Assembly (NCBI GenBank): GCA_005798905.1
Contig: SYIK01000004.1
Coordinates: 1-64,000 of the forward strand
DNA from: Bacteroidota bacterium
GTDB taxonomy: Bacteria > Bacteroidota > Bacteroidia > Chitinophagales > Chitinophagaceae
DNA: 64,000 bases
Reading direction: 5' to 3'
Position 1 is the stretch's first letter. The number at the start of each line of letters is the position of its first letter. The notes beneath the pieces were generated by a model, which was not told the origin of the DNA, searched no databases, and was given only the letters and a program-made list of their open reading frames with translations. This document shows, piece after piece, positions 33,314 to 42,488 of the stretch. A program made the position numbers and the translations under genes.

Positions 33314-35200
33314 TTAAAGATTGACAATCAAAACCGGAATTGCTAATTCGTGCCGAACTGTATTTACGGTTTCGCCATAAATAATATCTTTAATTCCGGT
33401 ATGGCGGTGTGCACCAATTACCAACATATCTGCTTTGCCTTCATTTACAATTCTAATAATTTCTTTTGAACGAGAATGAAAGCCTAAAATTCCAACCGAA
33501 GGATAACCTTTGTCAATAAGCTGTTGCACGTATTCATTCACCCTCTCCTGATCCTTACGCGTTTCTAAATCGTCGCTTTCATTTCCAAACATTCTTGCAG
33601 ATGCACTTTCCACAACATGAATTAAAACATAACTTGTTTTATTATTTCCCTGTCCAATTGCATGTGATAAAAGTTTCAAATCATTTTTACTAAAATCAAG
33701 CGCAACAGCAATTTTATTATAAACTGGAATTGGGATTTGTTCCAACCCTCCAGATTGATCATGAACTTGTAAATCAATTGGTTTAATTTTTTTCATAACA
33801 ATTGGATAAAAAAGTGTTACGGCAAGTAAAAAAACAAAAAATAGAGCTGCTAAAATGATGACAATTTTCCAATATAAATTATCTGAAGTTAGAAAAAAAT
33901 TAGTGGCTTGTTCCGTCACCATTCTAATGTTTAGATAAACAAGTACTGCTGTTACAATTGCAGAAAGAATAATTAGCAAAGGTTTTATTGCAAATTGTCC
34001 CATTGCTTTTTTATTGCTGGTAAAATGAATTAGCGGAATAATTGCAAAACCCAATTGCAAACTTAAAATGACCTGACTCAGCACTAAAAGGTTGTCGATA
34101 TTTTTTTCTCCATTTATGAGAATTACAATTACTGCAGGAACAATTGCAATGAGTCGTGTCATTAATCTTCGCACCCAGGGATTAATTCTAAGTTGTAAAT
34201 ATCCTTCCATTACTATTTGCCCAGCAAGCGTTCCGGTAATTGTAGAACTTTGCCCCGATGCAATTAATGCAATCGCAAATAACATAGGCGCAAGATTTGA
34301 ACCCAACATCGGTTGCAATAATTCGTGTGCAACTTTTATTTCTGCAACATCCGTTCTTCCAGTTTTAAAAAAAACAGTTGCAGCTAAAACAAGAATAGCA
34401 GCGTTGACAAAAAAAGCAAGATTAAGTGCAACAGCGCTATCGATGAAATTTAGCTTCAATGCTTTTTTTATCCCTTTTTCATCTCTTTTTATTTTCCGAG
34501 TTTGAACCAAAGCAGAATGTAAATAAAGATTATGCGGCATCACAGTAGCACCAATAATTCCGATGGCAATGTATAAGGCAGTGTTGTTTGGAATGGATGG
34601 AATAAATCCAGTAGCAACTTCATTTAAATTTGGTTTTGCAATTAAAATTTCGGTAAGAAAAGAAAACCCAATAATTGCAATAAGTGCAATTATAAATGCT
34701 TCCATTTTGCGAATGCCTAATCGTTGCAATAATAAAAACAAGAAAGTATCCAAAACAGTTAGTAATACACCCCAAATTAGTGGCAATCCCGTTAGCAATT
34801 GAATTCCAATTGCCATCCCAAGAATTTCTGCTAAGTCGGTTGCAGCAATTGCAATTTCTGCCAATCCATAAAGTGCATAATTTATATAGCGAGGATAAGT
34901 TTCCCGATTAGCTTGTGCTAAATCTCTTCCGCGCACAATTCCTAATCTTGCTGATAAACTTTGCAATAACAAAGCCATCAGATTACTCATGAGCAGCACC
35001 CATATTAATTTATATCCAAACTGACTACCACCTGCAATATCTGTAGCCCAATTCCCAGGATCCATATAACCAACACTTACCATATAAGCTGGCCCAAAAA
35101 ATGCAAATATTTTTCTCCAAGCTGGTCGCCGACTACTAGTCGTATCAACACTTTGGTGTACTTCACTCAGTGAAGAATAATTATTTGTTTTGGAGTCCAT
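33314..35200 (-). CDS. Nramp-family divalent metal transporter fused to a universal-stress-protein domain
   Basis: 628 aa. Residues ~30-460 are an Nramp/MntH transporter of about 11 helices with both metal motifs: MDPGNWATDIAGG and MPHNLYLHSALVQ. The C-terminal ~140 residues (KIAVALDFSKNDLKLLSHAI onward) form a UspA-like domain with the nucleotide-binding pattern GAHRHTGIKDIIYGETVNTV. It imports Mn2+ or Fe2+, and the cytoplasmic Usp part may sense ATP or stress (inference). Ordinary MntH is ~410 aa. Monocistronic. Confidence 0.94.
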   Translation of the reverse strand: MDSKTNNYSSLSEVHQSVDTTSSRRPAWRKIFAFFGPAYMVSVGYMDPGNWATDIAGGSQFGYKLIWVLLMSNLMALLLQSLSARLGIVRGRDLAQANRETYPRYINYALYGLAEIAIAATDLAEILGMAIGIQLLTGLPLIWGVLLTVLDTFLFLLLQRLGIRKMEAFIIALIAIIGFSFLTEILIAKPNLNEVATGFIPSIPNNTALYIAIGIIGATVMPHNLYLHSALVQTRKIKRDEKGIKKALKLNFIDSAVALNLAFFVNAAILVLAATVFFKTGRTDVAEIKVAHELLQPMLGSNLAPMLFAIALIASGQSSTITGTLAGQIVMEGYLQLRINPWVRRLMTRLIAIVPAVIVILINGEKNIDNLLVLSQVILSLQLGFAIIPLIHFTSNKKAMGQFAIKPLLIILSAIVTAVLVYLNIRMVTEQATNFFLTSDNLYWKIVIILAALFFVFLLAVTLFYPIVMKKIKPIDLQVHDQSGGLEQIPIPVYNKIAVALDFSKNDLKLLSHAIGQGNNKTSYVLIHVVESASARMFGNESDDLETRKDQERVNEYVQQLIDKGYPSVGILGFHSRSKEIIRIVNEGKADMLVIGAHRHTGIKDIIYGETVNTVRHELAIPVLIVNL

Positions 35201-35329
35201 TATTTAAGGCTGACTATTGAGGATATAAATATTTATTCGCAAGAATAATATTCAGACGAAGCTAACAAAAAATAAAATGGCAATTTATTAATTTTTTTAG
35301 CCATTAAAGGAAATCTTATATTCGATATT

Positions 35330-36295
35330 ATGATTATGTCAATGCAAAAATTCGGAATCTTTCTTTTACTAATTGCTTTTACAATGACGGCTTGTAAAGG
35401 GAAAGAAAAAATTTCACTTTCCGGTGAAGAGCCAATTGAGTTGGAAGACTTTATTGCATCTTTCGAATTAGTAAAACCAACCATTGAATTCAACGATGCT
35501 TTTTTGCAGCAAACCGAGAGTGATTCGCTTCGAATCAGCTACACGATTTTTACACAATTCGTTCCCGATTCTGTTTTTTCAAAAATCATTGGCAAAAAAA
35601 TAAAACCAAAAATTTATGCATTAAAAAGAGTGGAGTTTGAAAAACAAGAAATTTATTTGTTTGTAAAAGTGGTGCACGGCGAAAAAAAACTAATTCTTCT
35701 TTTATGTTTTGATTCAGAAAATAATTATTTAGCAAGTTTACCTATATTGATTCTAGACGATAACCCAAACACAAAACAAGTAAGTGGAATTGATAGACGT
35801 TTTTCTATTTTTAAAACAACTTTCTTAACAAAATCAGGAGAAACATTTGGAGAAGGAAGAGAAGTTTTTGTTTTTAGCGCAGATGCAAAACAATTTATTT
35901 TGATAATGACCGATGCATTGGATGATAAAATAAAAGATATTATCAATCCGATTGATACTTTAAAACGAAAACATAAATTTTCTGCCGATTACAGCAACGA
36001 CAAAATGAATTTTGTTTCTATTCGCGATGGCACAAAACCCAATACCATAAACATTTTTATTCATATTGAAAAAAATGGAAAAGAATGTACTGGCGAGTTG
36101 AAAGGTGTGGCCAATTTTACCAATTCGCGGACTGCAGTCTTTCGGCAATCCGGCAACCCATGTGTCCTTCAGTTGAAATTTAGCTCGTACGCAGTTTCGT
36201 TAAAAGAATTAGAAGCATGCGGTTCGCAACGCGGAGTAAAATGTTCTTTTGATGGATATTTTCCTCGTAAAAAAGAAACAAAAAAAAATAATTAA
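35330..36295 (+). CDS. Lipoprotein of unknown function
   Basis: 321 aa. The N-terminus MQKFGIFLLLIAFTMTACKG has a lipobox (MTAC), so it is probably an outer-membrane or periplasmic lipoprotein. The mature part is beta-rich; cysteines cluster near the C-terminus (GNPCVLQ, LEACGSQRGVKCSF). Starts at 35330, 35336 and 35342 are all in frame; 35342 gives the neatest signal peptide. The stop shares four bases (ttaa) with the convergent ispH. No family recognised. Confidence 0.82.
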   Translation: MIMSMQKFGIFLLLIAFTMTACKGKEKISLSGEEPIELEDFIASFELVKPTIEFNDAFLQQTESDSLRISYTIFTQFVPDSVFSKIIGKKIKPKIYALKRVEFEKQEIYLFVKVVHGEKKLILLLCFDSENNYLASLPILILDDNPNTKQVSGIDRRFSIFKTTFLTKSGETFGEGREVFVFSADAKQFILIMTDALDDKIKDIINPIDTLKRKHKFSADYSNDKMNFVSIRDGTKPNTINIFIHIEKNGKECTGELKGVANFTNSRTAVFRQSGNPCVLQLKFSSYAVSLKELEACGSQRGVKCSFDGYFPRKKETKKNN

Positions 36296-37500
36296 ACAAA
36301 CTGCTCGATTAATTCATCGACAGATTTATTTGTATTTCTAAATAAATTTAATTTTCGAATTACATTTTCCACAATTGCATCAGGGCAGGAAGCACCACTT
36401 GTAATAAGAATACTTATTGGATCTTTTTGTGTTAAAAAAAATGGAGAAGTAATTTCTTTTTTTTCATGCAATAGAAAATGAGTAATGCTGTCCTTTGAAA
36501 TAATTTTTTCTTCTTTATCAATAAAAAAAGTCGGTAATTTCTCTTCACAAAGTTCCACCAAATGTGAAGTGTTTGATGAATTATACCCACCCACAACAAT
36601 TGCTAAATCGGCTTTGCTATTCAACATGTGACTTACAGCAGTTTGGTTATCATTCGTTGCATAACAAAGTGTGTCTTTTGTATCAGCAAAATTTGTATCG
36701 CCAGTTGAATCAATGATCACTTGTTTTAAAAAATCGGAAATTGCTTGTGTATCACTTGCAAGCATGGTGGTTTGATTAACCACACCAATTCTTTGTAAAT
36801 CTTTTGTTGGATCAAATCCTTCGGAATATTGCCCATCAAATTTAGCATAAAAATCTGCAGCCGATTTTTCTTTCAAAATATATTTAGCAAGATTTTTTGC
36901 TTGAAACATATCACTTACAACCACCACCGGTGCATTTAATGCAGCATGCGAAAAAGTAGCTCGTGTCTCTTCGTGGTTGGGTTTACCATGAATAACAATG
37001 GTGTAATTTTTCTTAGCAATTTGTTCACTTCTATTCCAAACTTTTTCTACAAACGGGCAAGTCGTGTTGTATTTTTCGGTAACAATTCCAATCTCTTTTA
37101 TTTTTTTTTCTTGTTGTAGTGTTGTTCCAAATGCAGGAATAATCACAATATCTTCTGATGTTAAATTATCCAAAGGAATTAATTGCTTGCCATAATTATC
37201 TTGTAAAAATTGAACGCCGTGATTTTTTAAATCTTCATTTACTTGTGGATTGTGAATCATCTCACTTAATAAATAAATTTGCTTACCGGGATTATTACTA
37301 ACCGTTTTGAAAGCTATTTCAATTGCATTTTCCACTCCATAACAAAACCCAAAATGGCGTGCTAAATAAATTTTCAGTGAACCAAAATCAAGCAATGTTG
37401 GGCTGAAATCTTTTTTCATTCGATCCAACTCTTGCCGCTTTTTTTTGATTGCAGAAATTAGTGGACTTCGATAAATGATAGGAACTTCGAAATTTTTCAT
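36292..37500 (-). CDS. ispH: 4-hydroxy-3-methylbut-2-enyl diphosphate reductase
   Basis: 402 aa, longer than the ~310 aa E. coli enzyme, with an ~50-residue N-terminal extension. The three [4Fe-4S] cysteines are visible: GFCYGVENA, TTCPFVEKVW and SGASCPDAIVE. HGKPNHEETRATFSHA and VNQTTMLASDTQ are typical. It makes IPP and DMAPP in the last MEP step and so supplies the carotenoid operon and quinones. Convergent with the lipoprotein gene. Confidence 0.95.
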   Translation of the reverse strand: MKNFEVPIIYRSPLISAIKKKRQELDRMKKDFSPTLLDFGSLKIYLARHFGFCYGVENAIEIAFKTVSNNPGKQIYLLSEMIHNPQVNEDLKNHGVQFLQDNYGKQLIPLDNLTSEDIVIIPAFGTTLQQEKKIKEIGIVTEKYNTTCPFVEKVWNRSEQIAKKNYTIVIHGKPNHEETRATFSHAALNAPVVVVSDMFQAKNLAKYILKEKSAADFYAKFDGQYSEGFDPTKDLQRIGVVNQTTMLASDTQAISDFLKQVIIDSTGDTNFADTKDTLCYATNDNQTAVSHMLNSKADLAIVVGGYNSSNTSHLVELCEEKLPTFFIDKEEKIISKDSITHFLLHEKKEITSPFFLTQKDPISILITSGASCPDAIVENVIRKLNLFRNTNKSVDELIEQFV

Positions 37501-37570
37501 TGCTCTAAGATACTAACGATAGCGCCTTTATTTAATTGAAGAAAAATGTAGTTTCGAATTTTGAAATTTT

Positions 37571-38491
37571 TTACAATAATTTATTCATACTTCTTACAGC
37601 TTCGGCACTTTCGCTAAATGCCAATTTTTCTTCTTCGTTCAATTCAAAATCAACAATTTTTTCCCAGCCATTTTTTCCAATAATTACCGGAACACCCAAA
37701 CAAATATCTTTTTGGCCATATTCACCATCAAGTGAAACGCAACAAGTATGCATTGCTTTTTCATCTTTTATAATTGCCTTCACCAAAGCTGCTGCAGCTG
37801 CTCCTGGTGCATACCATGCCGAAGTTCCAATCAATTTTGTAAGCGTTGCACCTCCAACCATTGTGTTATTTACAATTTCTTTTTGTTCTTCCGCATTTAA
37901 AAAATTTGTTACAGGTGTTTCATTCTGTGTAGCTAATCGGATTAAAGGAATCATTGTAGTATCGCCATGTCCACCAATTACAAATGCATTTAATTTGGAT
38001 GGACTGCAATTTAATTTTTGACTCAATTGATATTTAAAGCGGCTACTATCCAGTGTTCCGCCCATTCCAATAATTCTATTTTTGGGCAAGCCAGTAGAAT
38101 TAAGCGCTAAATAAGTCATTGTATCCATCGGATTGCTAATAACAATAATGATTGCTTGTGGTGAAAATTTTAAAATATTTTCACAAACACCTTTTACAAT
38201 TCCGGCATTTACACCAATCAACTCTTCGCGAGTCATTCCGGGTTTTCGTGGCAAACCAGAAGTAATTACAACTACATCGCTATTTGCAGTTTTGGAATAA
38301 TCATTTGTACTTCCAAAAATTTTAGTTTCAAAACCAAGTAAAGCAGCTGTTTGCATCAAATCCTGTGCTTTGCCTTCGGCAATACCTTCTTTAATATCTA
38401 ACAGCACTAACTCTTGACAAATGTCCATTCTAGCAATATTATCTGCACTGGTAGCGCCTACTGCGCCTGCACCTACAACTGTAACTTTCAT
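37571..38491 (-). CDS. mdh: Malate dehydrogenase
   Basis: 306 aa from the ATG at 38491 (MKVTVVGAGAVGATSADNIA); the track start adds eight basic residues. LDIKEGIAEGKAQDLMQ, VVITSGLPRKPGMTREEL, VISNPMDTMTYLA and FVIGGHGDTTMIPL (catalytic His) mark the LDH-like MDH group, in which the substrate loop PRKPGMTR selects oxaloacetate. TCA-cycle enzyme, divergent from efp. Confidence 0.95.
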   Translation of the reverse strand: MKVTVVGAGAVGATSADNIARMDICQELVLLDIKEGIAEGKAQDLMQTAALLGFETKIFGSTNDYSKTANSDVVVITSGLPRKPGMTREELIGVNAGIVKGVCENILKFSPQAIIIVISNPMDTMTYLALNSTGLPKNRIIGMGGTLDSSRFKYQLSQKLNCSPSKLNAFVIGGHGDTTMIPLIRLATQNETPVTNFLNAEEQKEIVNNTMVGGATLTKLIGTSAWYAPGAAAAALVKAIIKDEKAMHTCCVSLDGEYGQKDICLGVPVIIGKNGWEKIVDFELNEEEKLAFSESAEAVRSMNKLL

Positions 38492-38547
38492 AGTTTTTAT
38501 TTTTTTTCGCGGCAAAGATAGGATTTGCAGAAGTTTTATTCTTCTCT

Positions 38548-38578
38548 TTTGCCATCAAAACCATGTAGCTTATCTTCG
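38548..38578 (+). promoter_or_regulatory. Promoter of efp
   Basis: TTTG at 38548-38551, a 19-bp spacer, and TATCTTCG at 38571-38578, one base from the TAnnTTTG consensus, about 50 bases before the efp start. Confidence 0.6.
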
Positions 38579-38629
38579 CACCCTCAAAAAATTTATTCGA
38601 AGGAACTTTGATCTAAATCAAAAAAAATT

Positions 38630-39193
38630 ATGGCAACAACAGCAGACATTAGTCGTGGAATGATTATTAAATTGGATGGAAGCCTTTACAGCATTGTTGA
38701 ATTTGGCGAAAACAAAACAGCACGTGCAGCGGCAAAGGTTTGGGCTAAACTAAAAGGTGTTGACAATAAGCGCAGCATTGAAAAAACTTGGAATTCTGGC
38801 GACACAGTATTTCCAATTCGTGTAGAAAAACGTACTTACCAATTTTTATACAAAGACGATACAGGTTACAACTTTATGGATGTTGAAAATTTTGAACAAG
38901 TTGCATTACAAGAGGAAGTAATAGATGCTCCAAATTATTTGAAAGAAGGTCAAGAAGTTGGTGTGTTGGTTAATACGGACAATGATCAAATTCTTGGAGT
39001 TGAGCTTCCAGAAAAAATAACTCTTCTAGTTACTTATTGCGAACCTGGTGTAAAAGGTGACACTGCAACACGAACTTTAAAAATGGCAACGTTGGAAACA
39101 GGAGCAACAGTTGGTGTTCCACTTTTTGTAAACGAAGGTGAAATGATACGTATAAATACCAAATCGGGTGAATATGTAGAACGAGTTCGATAA
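38630..39193 (+). CDS. efp: Elongation factor P, arginine-tip variant
   Basis: 187 aa with three beta-barrel domains, ending VNEGEMIRINTKSGEYVERV. It relieves ribosomes stalled at polyproline. The tip loop, usually PGKG with a modified Lys, here reads ENKTARAAAKVWAKLKG: Arg32 sits where the modified residue is expected. This resembles the Pseudomonas-type loop NKSGRNSA, whose Arg is rhamnosylated by EarP. No modification gene is visible in the window. Confidence 0.95.
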   Translation: MATTADISRGMIIKLDGSLYSIVEFGENKTARAAAKVWAKLKGVDNKRSIEKTWNSGDTVFPIRVEKRTYQFLYKDDTGYNFMDVENFEQVALQEEVIDAPNYLKEGQEVGVLVNTDNDQILGVELPEKITLLVTYCEPGVKGDTATRTLKMATLETGATVGVPLFVNEGEMIRINTKSGEYVERVR

Positions 39194-39331
39194 GTAAAAA
39201 TTGGTGTTTTTGACTAAATTTGAAAGATTTTTATCATTTTATCGCCTTTTTTTGTCATTTTTTACCAAAAAATCGATTTTTTCATTTGGTTTCCTTACCT
39301 TGCCCCTCCTTTAAAACTAATACTGCAAAAA

Positions 39332-39808
39332 ATGGATTTAAAACAAATTCAAGAGTTGATTAAAATGGTCAACAAATCGAATATCGGCGAACTAACCGTT
39401 GAGCAAAAAGATATAAAAATAACAATCAAACAAAAAGAAGAAAAAATAACACAGGTTATTAGTGCACCAACTCAATCTGTGCAATCTTCTTTTCAACCGG
39501 CCCCACAGCAAATAACAGCAACAACCGTTGTTACCACCGATGATAAACCTGTAGCAGTGGCATCTAATTTGATAACTATTAAAAGCCCAATGATTGGAAC
39601 TTTTTATAAAAAACAAGGTCCGGGTAAACCAGATTTTGTTTCAATTGGCGACGATGTTTCACCAGGAAAAGTTGTTTGTATAATTGAAGCAATGAAGCTA
39701 TTCAACGAAATTGAATGCGAAGTAAAAGGAAAGATTATTAAAGTTTTGGTAGAAGATGCAACACCTGTTGAATACGACCAACCTTTATTTTTGGTAGAGC
39801 CCAATTAA
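39332..39808 (+). CDS. accB: Acetyl-CoA carboxylase biotin carboxyl carrier protein
   Basis: 158 aa. N-terminal dimerisation helix MDLKQIQELIKMVNKSNIGE, a Gln/Pro/Thr-rich linker (~45-75), then a biotinyl domain with IKSPMIGTFY and IIEAMKLFNEIE, where K122 carries biotin. It shuttles carboxybiotin between AccC and the carboxyltransferase in fatty-acid synthesis. accC follows 58 bases downstream, a classic accBC operon. Confidence 0.96.
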   Translation: MDLKQIQELIKMVNKSNIGELTVEQKDIKITIKQKEEKITQVISAPTQSVQSSFQPAPQQITATTVVTTDDKPVAVASNLITIKSPMIGTFYKKQGPGKPDFVSIGDDVSPGKVVCIIEAMKLFNEIECEVKGKIIKVLVEDATPVEYDQPLFLVEPN

Positions 39809-39866
39809 TAAAAACGAGCCGATCCCTTTCTTTTCTGAAAAATAAACACGCATTTAAATTTATAAA

Positions 39867-41204
39867 ATGTTTAGCAAAATATTAATAGCAAATCGTGGCG
39901 AAATTGCCCTTCGAATTATTCGTACTTGCCGCGAAATGGGAATCAAAACAGTTGCAGTTTATTCAACTGCCGACAGAGATAGTTTGCATGTAAAGTTTGC
40001 CGACGAAGCTGTTTGTATTGGAAAACCACAAAGCAGCGAATCATATTTAAATATTCCGCATATCATGGCGGCTGCAGAAATCACCAATGCAGATGCTATA
40101 CATCCCGGCTATGGATTTTTAGCTGAGAATTCTCGTTTTGCACAAATCTGTGCCGATCATCAAATTAAATTTATAGGGCCAACTCCCACAATGATTAATT
40201 CGATGGGCGATAAAATAACTGCAAAAGAAACCATGATAAAAGCTGGTGTTCCTGTAGTTCCCGGTGGAAAAACTTTGTTGAAAAATTTGGATGAAGCAAA
40301 AGGATTAGCCAAAAGTATGGGCTATCCAATCATTCTAAAAGCTACTGCTGGCGGAGGCGGAAAAGGAATGCGGATTGTTTGGGAAGATTCCGAAATGGAA
40401 CGTGCTTACGACACGGCAAAAGCTGAAGCTGCCGCATCGTTTAAAAACGATGGTATTTATATGGAAAAATTTGTGGAGGAACCACGACATATTGAAATAC
40501 AAGTTGCAGGAGACCAATTCGGAAATGTTTGCCATTTGAGTGAAAGAGATTGTTCCATTCAGCGTCGCCATCAAAAGTTAGTTGAAGAATCCCCTTCTCC
40601 ATTTATGACAAAAGAACTAAGACAAAAAATGGGTGATGCTGCAAAAAAAGCGGCGGCTGCAATTAACTATGAAAGTGTTGGAACGGTTGAATTTTTGGTG
40701 GACAAAAACAGGAATTTTTATTTCATGGAAATGAATACTCGTATTCAAGTAGAGCATTGCGTTACAGAAGAGGTTATAAATTTTGATTTAATAAAAGAGC
40801 AAATTAAAATTGCTGCCGGAGAAAAAATATCAGGCGAAGATTATTTTCCGCAAATGCATTCTATTGAATGTAGAATAAATGCAGAAGATCCATATAATGA
40901 TTTCCGCCCATCTCCTGGAAAAATTGTTACACTTCACCAACCCGGTGGACACGGTGTACGCGTAGATAGCCATGTATATGCCGGTTATGTAATTCCGCCT
41001 TATTACGATTCCATGATTGGTAAACTTATTACTGTTGCAAGAACAAGAAACGAAGCCATCGATACCATGTATCGTGCACTAAGCGAATATGTAATTGAAG
41101 GAATTAAAACTACAATTCCTTTTCACCTTCAATTAATGCAAAACGAACAGTTCCGCAGTGGAGATTTCAATACTAAGTTTTTAGAAAATTTTCAGATGAA
41201 ATAA
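39867..41204 (+). CDS. accC: Acetyl-CoA carboxylase biotin carboxylase subunit
   Basis: 445 aa, standard length. [36 protein letters not shown], the ATP-grasp glycine loop [15 protein letters not shown] and [16 protein letters not shown] are all conserved. It carboxylates the biotin on AccB using ATP and bicarbonate. Ends the accBC unit, with a strong terminator 10 bases downstream. Confidence 0.97.
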   Translation: MFSKILIANRGEIALRIIRTCREMGIKTVAVYSTADRDSLHVKFADEAVCIGKPQSSESYLNIPHIMAAAEITNADAIHPGYGFLAENSRFAQICADHQIKFIGPTPTMINSMGDKITAKETMIKAGVPVVPGGKTLLKNLDEAKGLAKSMGYPIILKATAGGGGKGMRIVWEDSEMERAYDTAKAEAAASFKNDGIYMEKFVEEPRHIEIQVAGDQFGNVCHLSERDCSIQRRHQKLVEESPSPFMTKELRQKMGDAAKKAAAAINYESVGTVEFLVDKNRNFYFMEMNTRIQVEHCVTEEVINFDLIKEQIKIAAGEKISGEDYFPQMHSIECRINAEDPYNDFRPSPGKIVTLHQPGGHGVRVDSHVYAGYVIPPYYDSMIGKLITVARTRNEAIDTMYRALSEYVIEGIKTTIPFHLQLMQNEQFRSGDFNTKFLENFQMK

Positions 41205-41212
41205 TTTTTATG

Positions 41213-41242
41213 AAAAAGGCTCCAATTTCAGGAGCCTTTTTT
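41213..41242 (+). terminator. Terminator of accBC
   Basis: Perfect stem aaaaggctcc (41214-41223) / ggagcctttt (41231-41240), loop aatttca, followed by T residues. Confidence 0.9.
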
Positions 41243-41269
41243 GAATAAGTAAATAACAGAATTTACTTA

Positions 41270-41392
41270 TTATTTCTTCGTTCCACCAACTAAACCAATG
41301 ACAGCACCCACAATTGCAGCTATTAATGAAGATGCAACTATGTCAACTAAAATAGCTGTCATATCCGACATATTCATCTGAGCATTCATCAT
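41270..41392 (-). CDS. Possible small glycine-zipper membrane peptide
   Basis: About 40 aa from the ATG at 41392 (MMNAQMNMSDMTAILVDIVA); the track's 64-aa version adds an unlikely N-terminus. A single hydrophobic helix with Gly spacing (AAIVGAVIGLVGG) ends in TKK. Such peptides can insert in membranes as small toxins, leaderless bacteriocin-like peptides or regulators, but nothing here proves expression. Flanked by the accC terminator and the FISUMP terminator. Low confidence. Confidence 0.35.
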   Translation of the reverse strand: MMNAQMNMSDMTAILVDIVASSLIAAIVGAVIGLVGGTKK

Positions 41393-41502
41393 AAAATTAT
41401 ACTGTGTACTTATATTCTTTACTGAAGTCTTTTGTAAACTGAAATATTTCCAGCAATAAATCATAACAAACTTTATATACTGGCAACTCCTGATGTAAAC
41501 CC

Positions 41503-41537
41503 ATAAAAAAAAATTCCCCGGCTACGCGGGGGAATTT
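41503..41537 (-). terminator. Terminator of the FISUMP gene
   Basis: GC-rich stem aaattccccg (41511-41520) / cgggggaattt (41527-41537), followed on the minus strand by a run of nine T. Confidence 0.85.
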
Positions 41538-41554
41538 ATCAAATAGTCAAATTG

Positions 41555-42388
41555 TCAATCCCTGACGCAGCGAACAGACCACCCGATTTCCTTATTGCCA
41601 ATGTTCCTGACGATATTGATATCATTACTGAACAGGGAGCGGTACCAGGCGTGCGTATTATTGTGCTCCGTCGCACTCCACCAGAAGCCGACGTTACCCA
41701 CAGAGAGGAATTCCCCACTACTGGTACAGAAGCCGCCTGGCAGACCTGTAAAGCCGCTCCGATTTGTAGCTCCTGTATTGGGGGTTGTCCAGTTGGCAGT
41801 TCCGGGTGTTTTCATTTTACAGCCCGCTACATTTTCACCTCCAAGGGTTGTGGTTAAAGTTGTCCATTCCGCATCGGTGGGTATATGCCAGCCCGCGGGG
41901 GCTAAGCCTCTTGGGTCGGTTACTGCATACCAGTTATACAACTTGCCGTAAATAGCACCGTTGGCAGGGTCGTTGTTATAATAGCACCAAGCTCCGGTAG
42001 TTAATGCAGCCCATGCGTTGGCATCGGTTACCTCCGGTATAGAATCCCCGTTTCTGTAAAAGGCAACTTCCAGGTTTTTATTCATCCATTTTTGCGTACC
42101 AATCTGTATGGTGGGCATTGCATCGGCCGTAGCCGATATCCAATCCAAACTTGTTTTAATCTCCAATCCATTGGTAGTGGTATTAAATATCACCAAACCA
42201 GTAGCTGGTGATGAAATTAAATTTCTTTCTGCAGTTGTCATCCTCGGTGGTAACAACCCTTTGGTGGTACTTGTTACATCCAACTGCGCTGATGCATGTG
42301 GGCTTACAGTACCAATGCCCACTTGCGCTGTAGTATTTATACTTGTAAAAAATAAAAGAATGAATAAAAAGCTTATTAATTGTTTCAT
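41555..42388 (-). CDS. Exported FISUMP-domain protein
   Basis: 277 aa. Signal peptide MKQLISFLFILLFFTSINTTAQ, then the Bacteroidota surface-protein start VGIGTVSPHASAQLDVTSTT with KGLLPPRMT, and a FISUMP (Fibrobacter succinogenes major paralogous) domain from ~95: IGTQKWMNKNLEV, GKLYNWYAV, GWHIPTDAEWTTL, GFWWSATEHN and GWSVRCVRD. Probably surface-exposed; function unknown. Its base composition is visibly richer in G+C than its neighbours, which suggests transfer or a different expression history. Confidence 0.88.
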   Translation of the reverse strand: MKQLISFLFILLFFTSINTTAQVGIGTVSPHASAQLDVTSTTKGLLPPRMTTAERNLISSPATGLVIFNTTTNGLEIKTSLDWISATADAMPTIQIGTQKWMNKNLEVAFYRNGDSIPEVTDANAWAALTTGAWCYYNNDPANGAIYGKLYNWYAVTDPRGLAPAGWHIPTDAEWTTLTTTLGGENVAGCKMKTPGTANWTTPNTGATNRSGFTGLPGGFCTSSGEFLSVGNVGFWWSATEHNNTHAWYRSLFSNDINIVRNIGNKEIGWSVRCVRD

Positions 42389-42488
42389 AAACTAAAACTT
42401 TAGTTGTTGTTTATTGGAACAAAATAAGGTAATTTTGTAGCAATGCAAATTGTTATTAATAATCAGTTTCTTTTAAAATATTTAATTA

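Noticed and set aside
34092-34505. 137-aa plus-strand ORF
   Set aside because: Antisense shadow of the Nramp-Usp gene.
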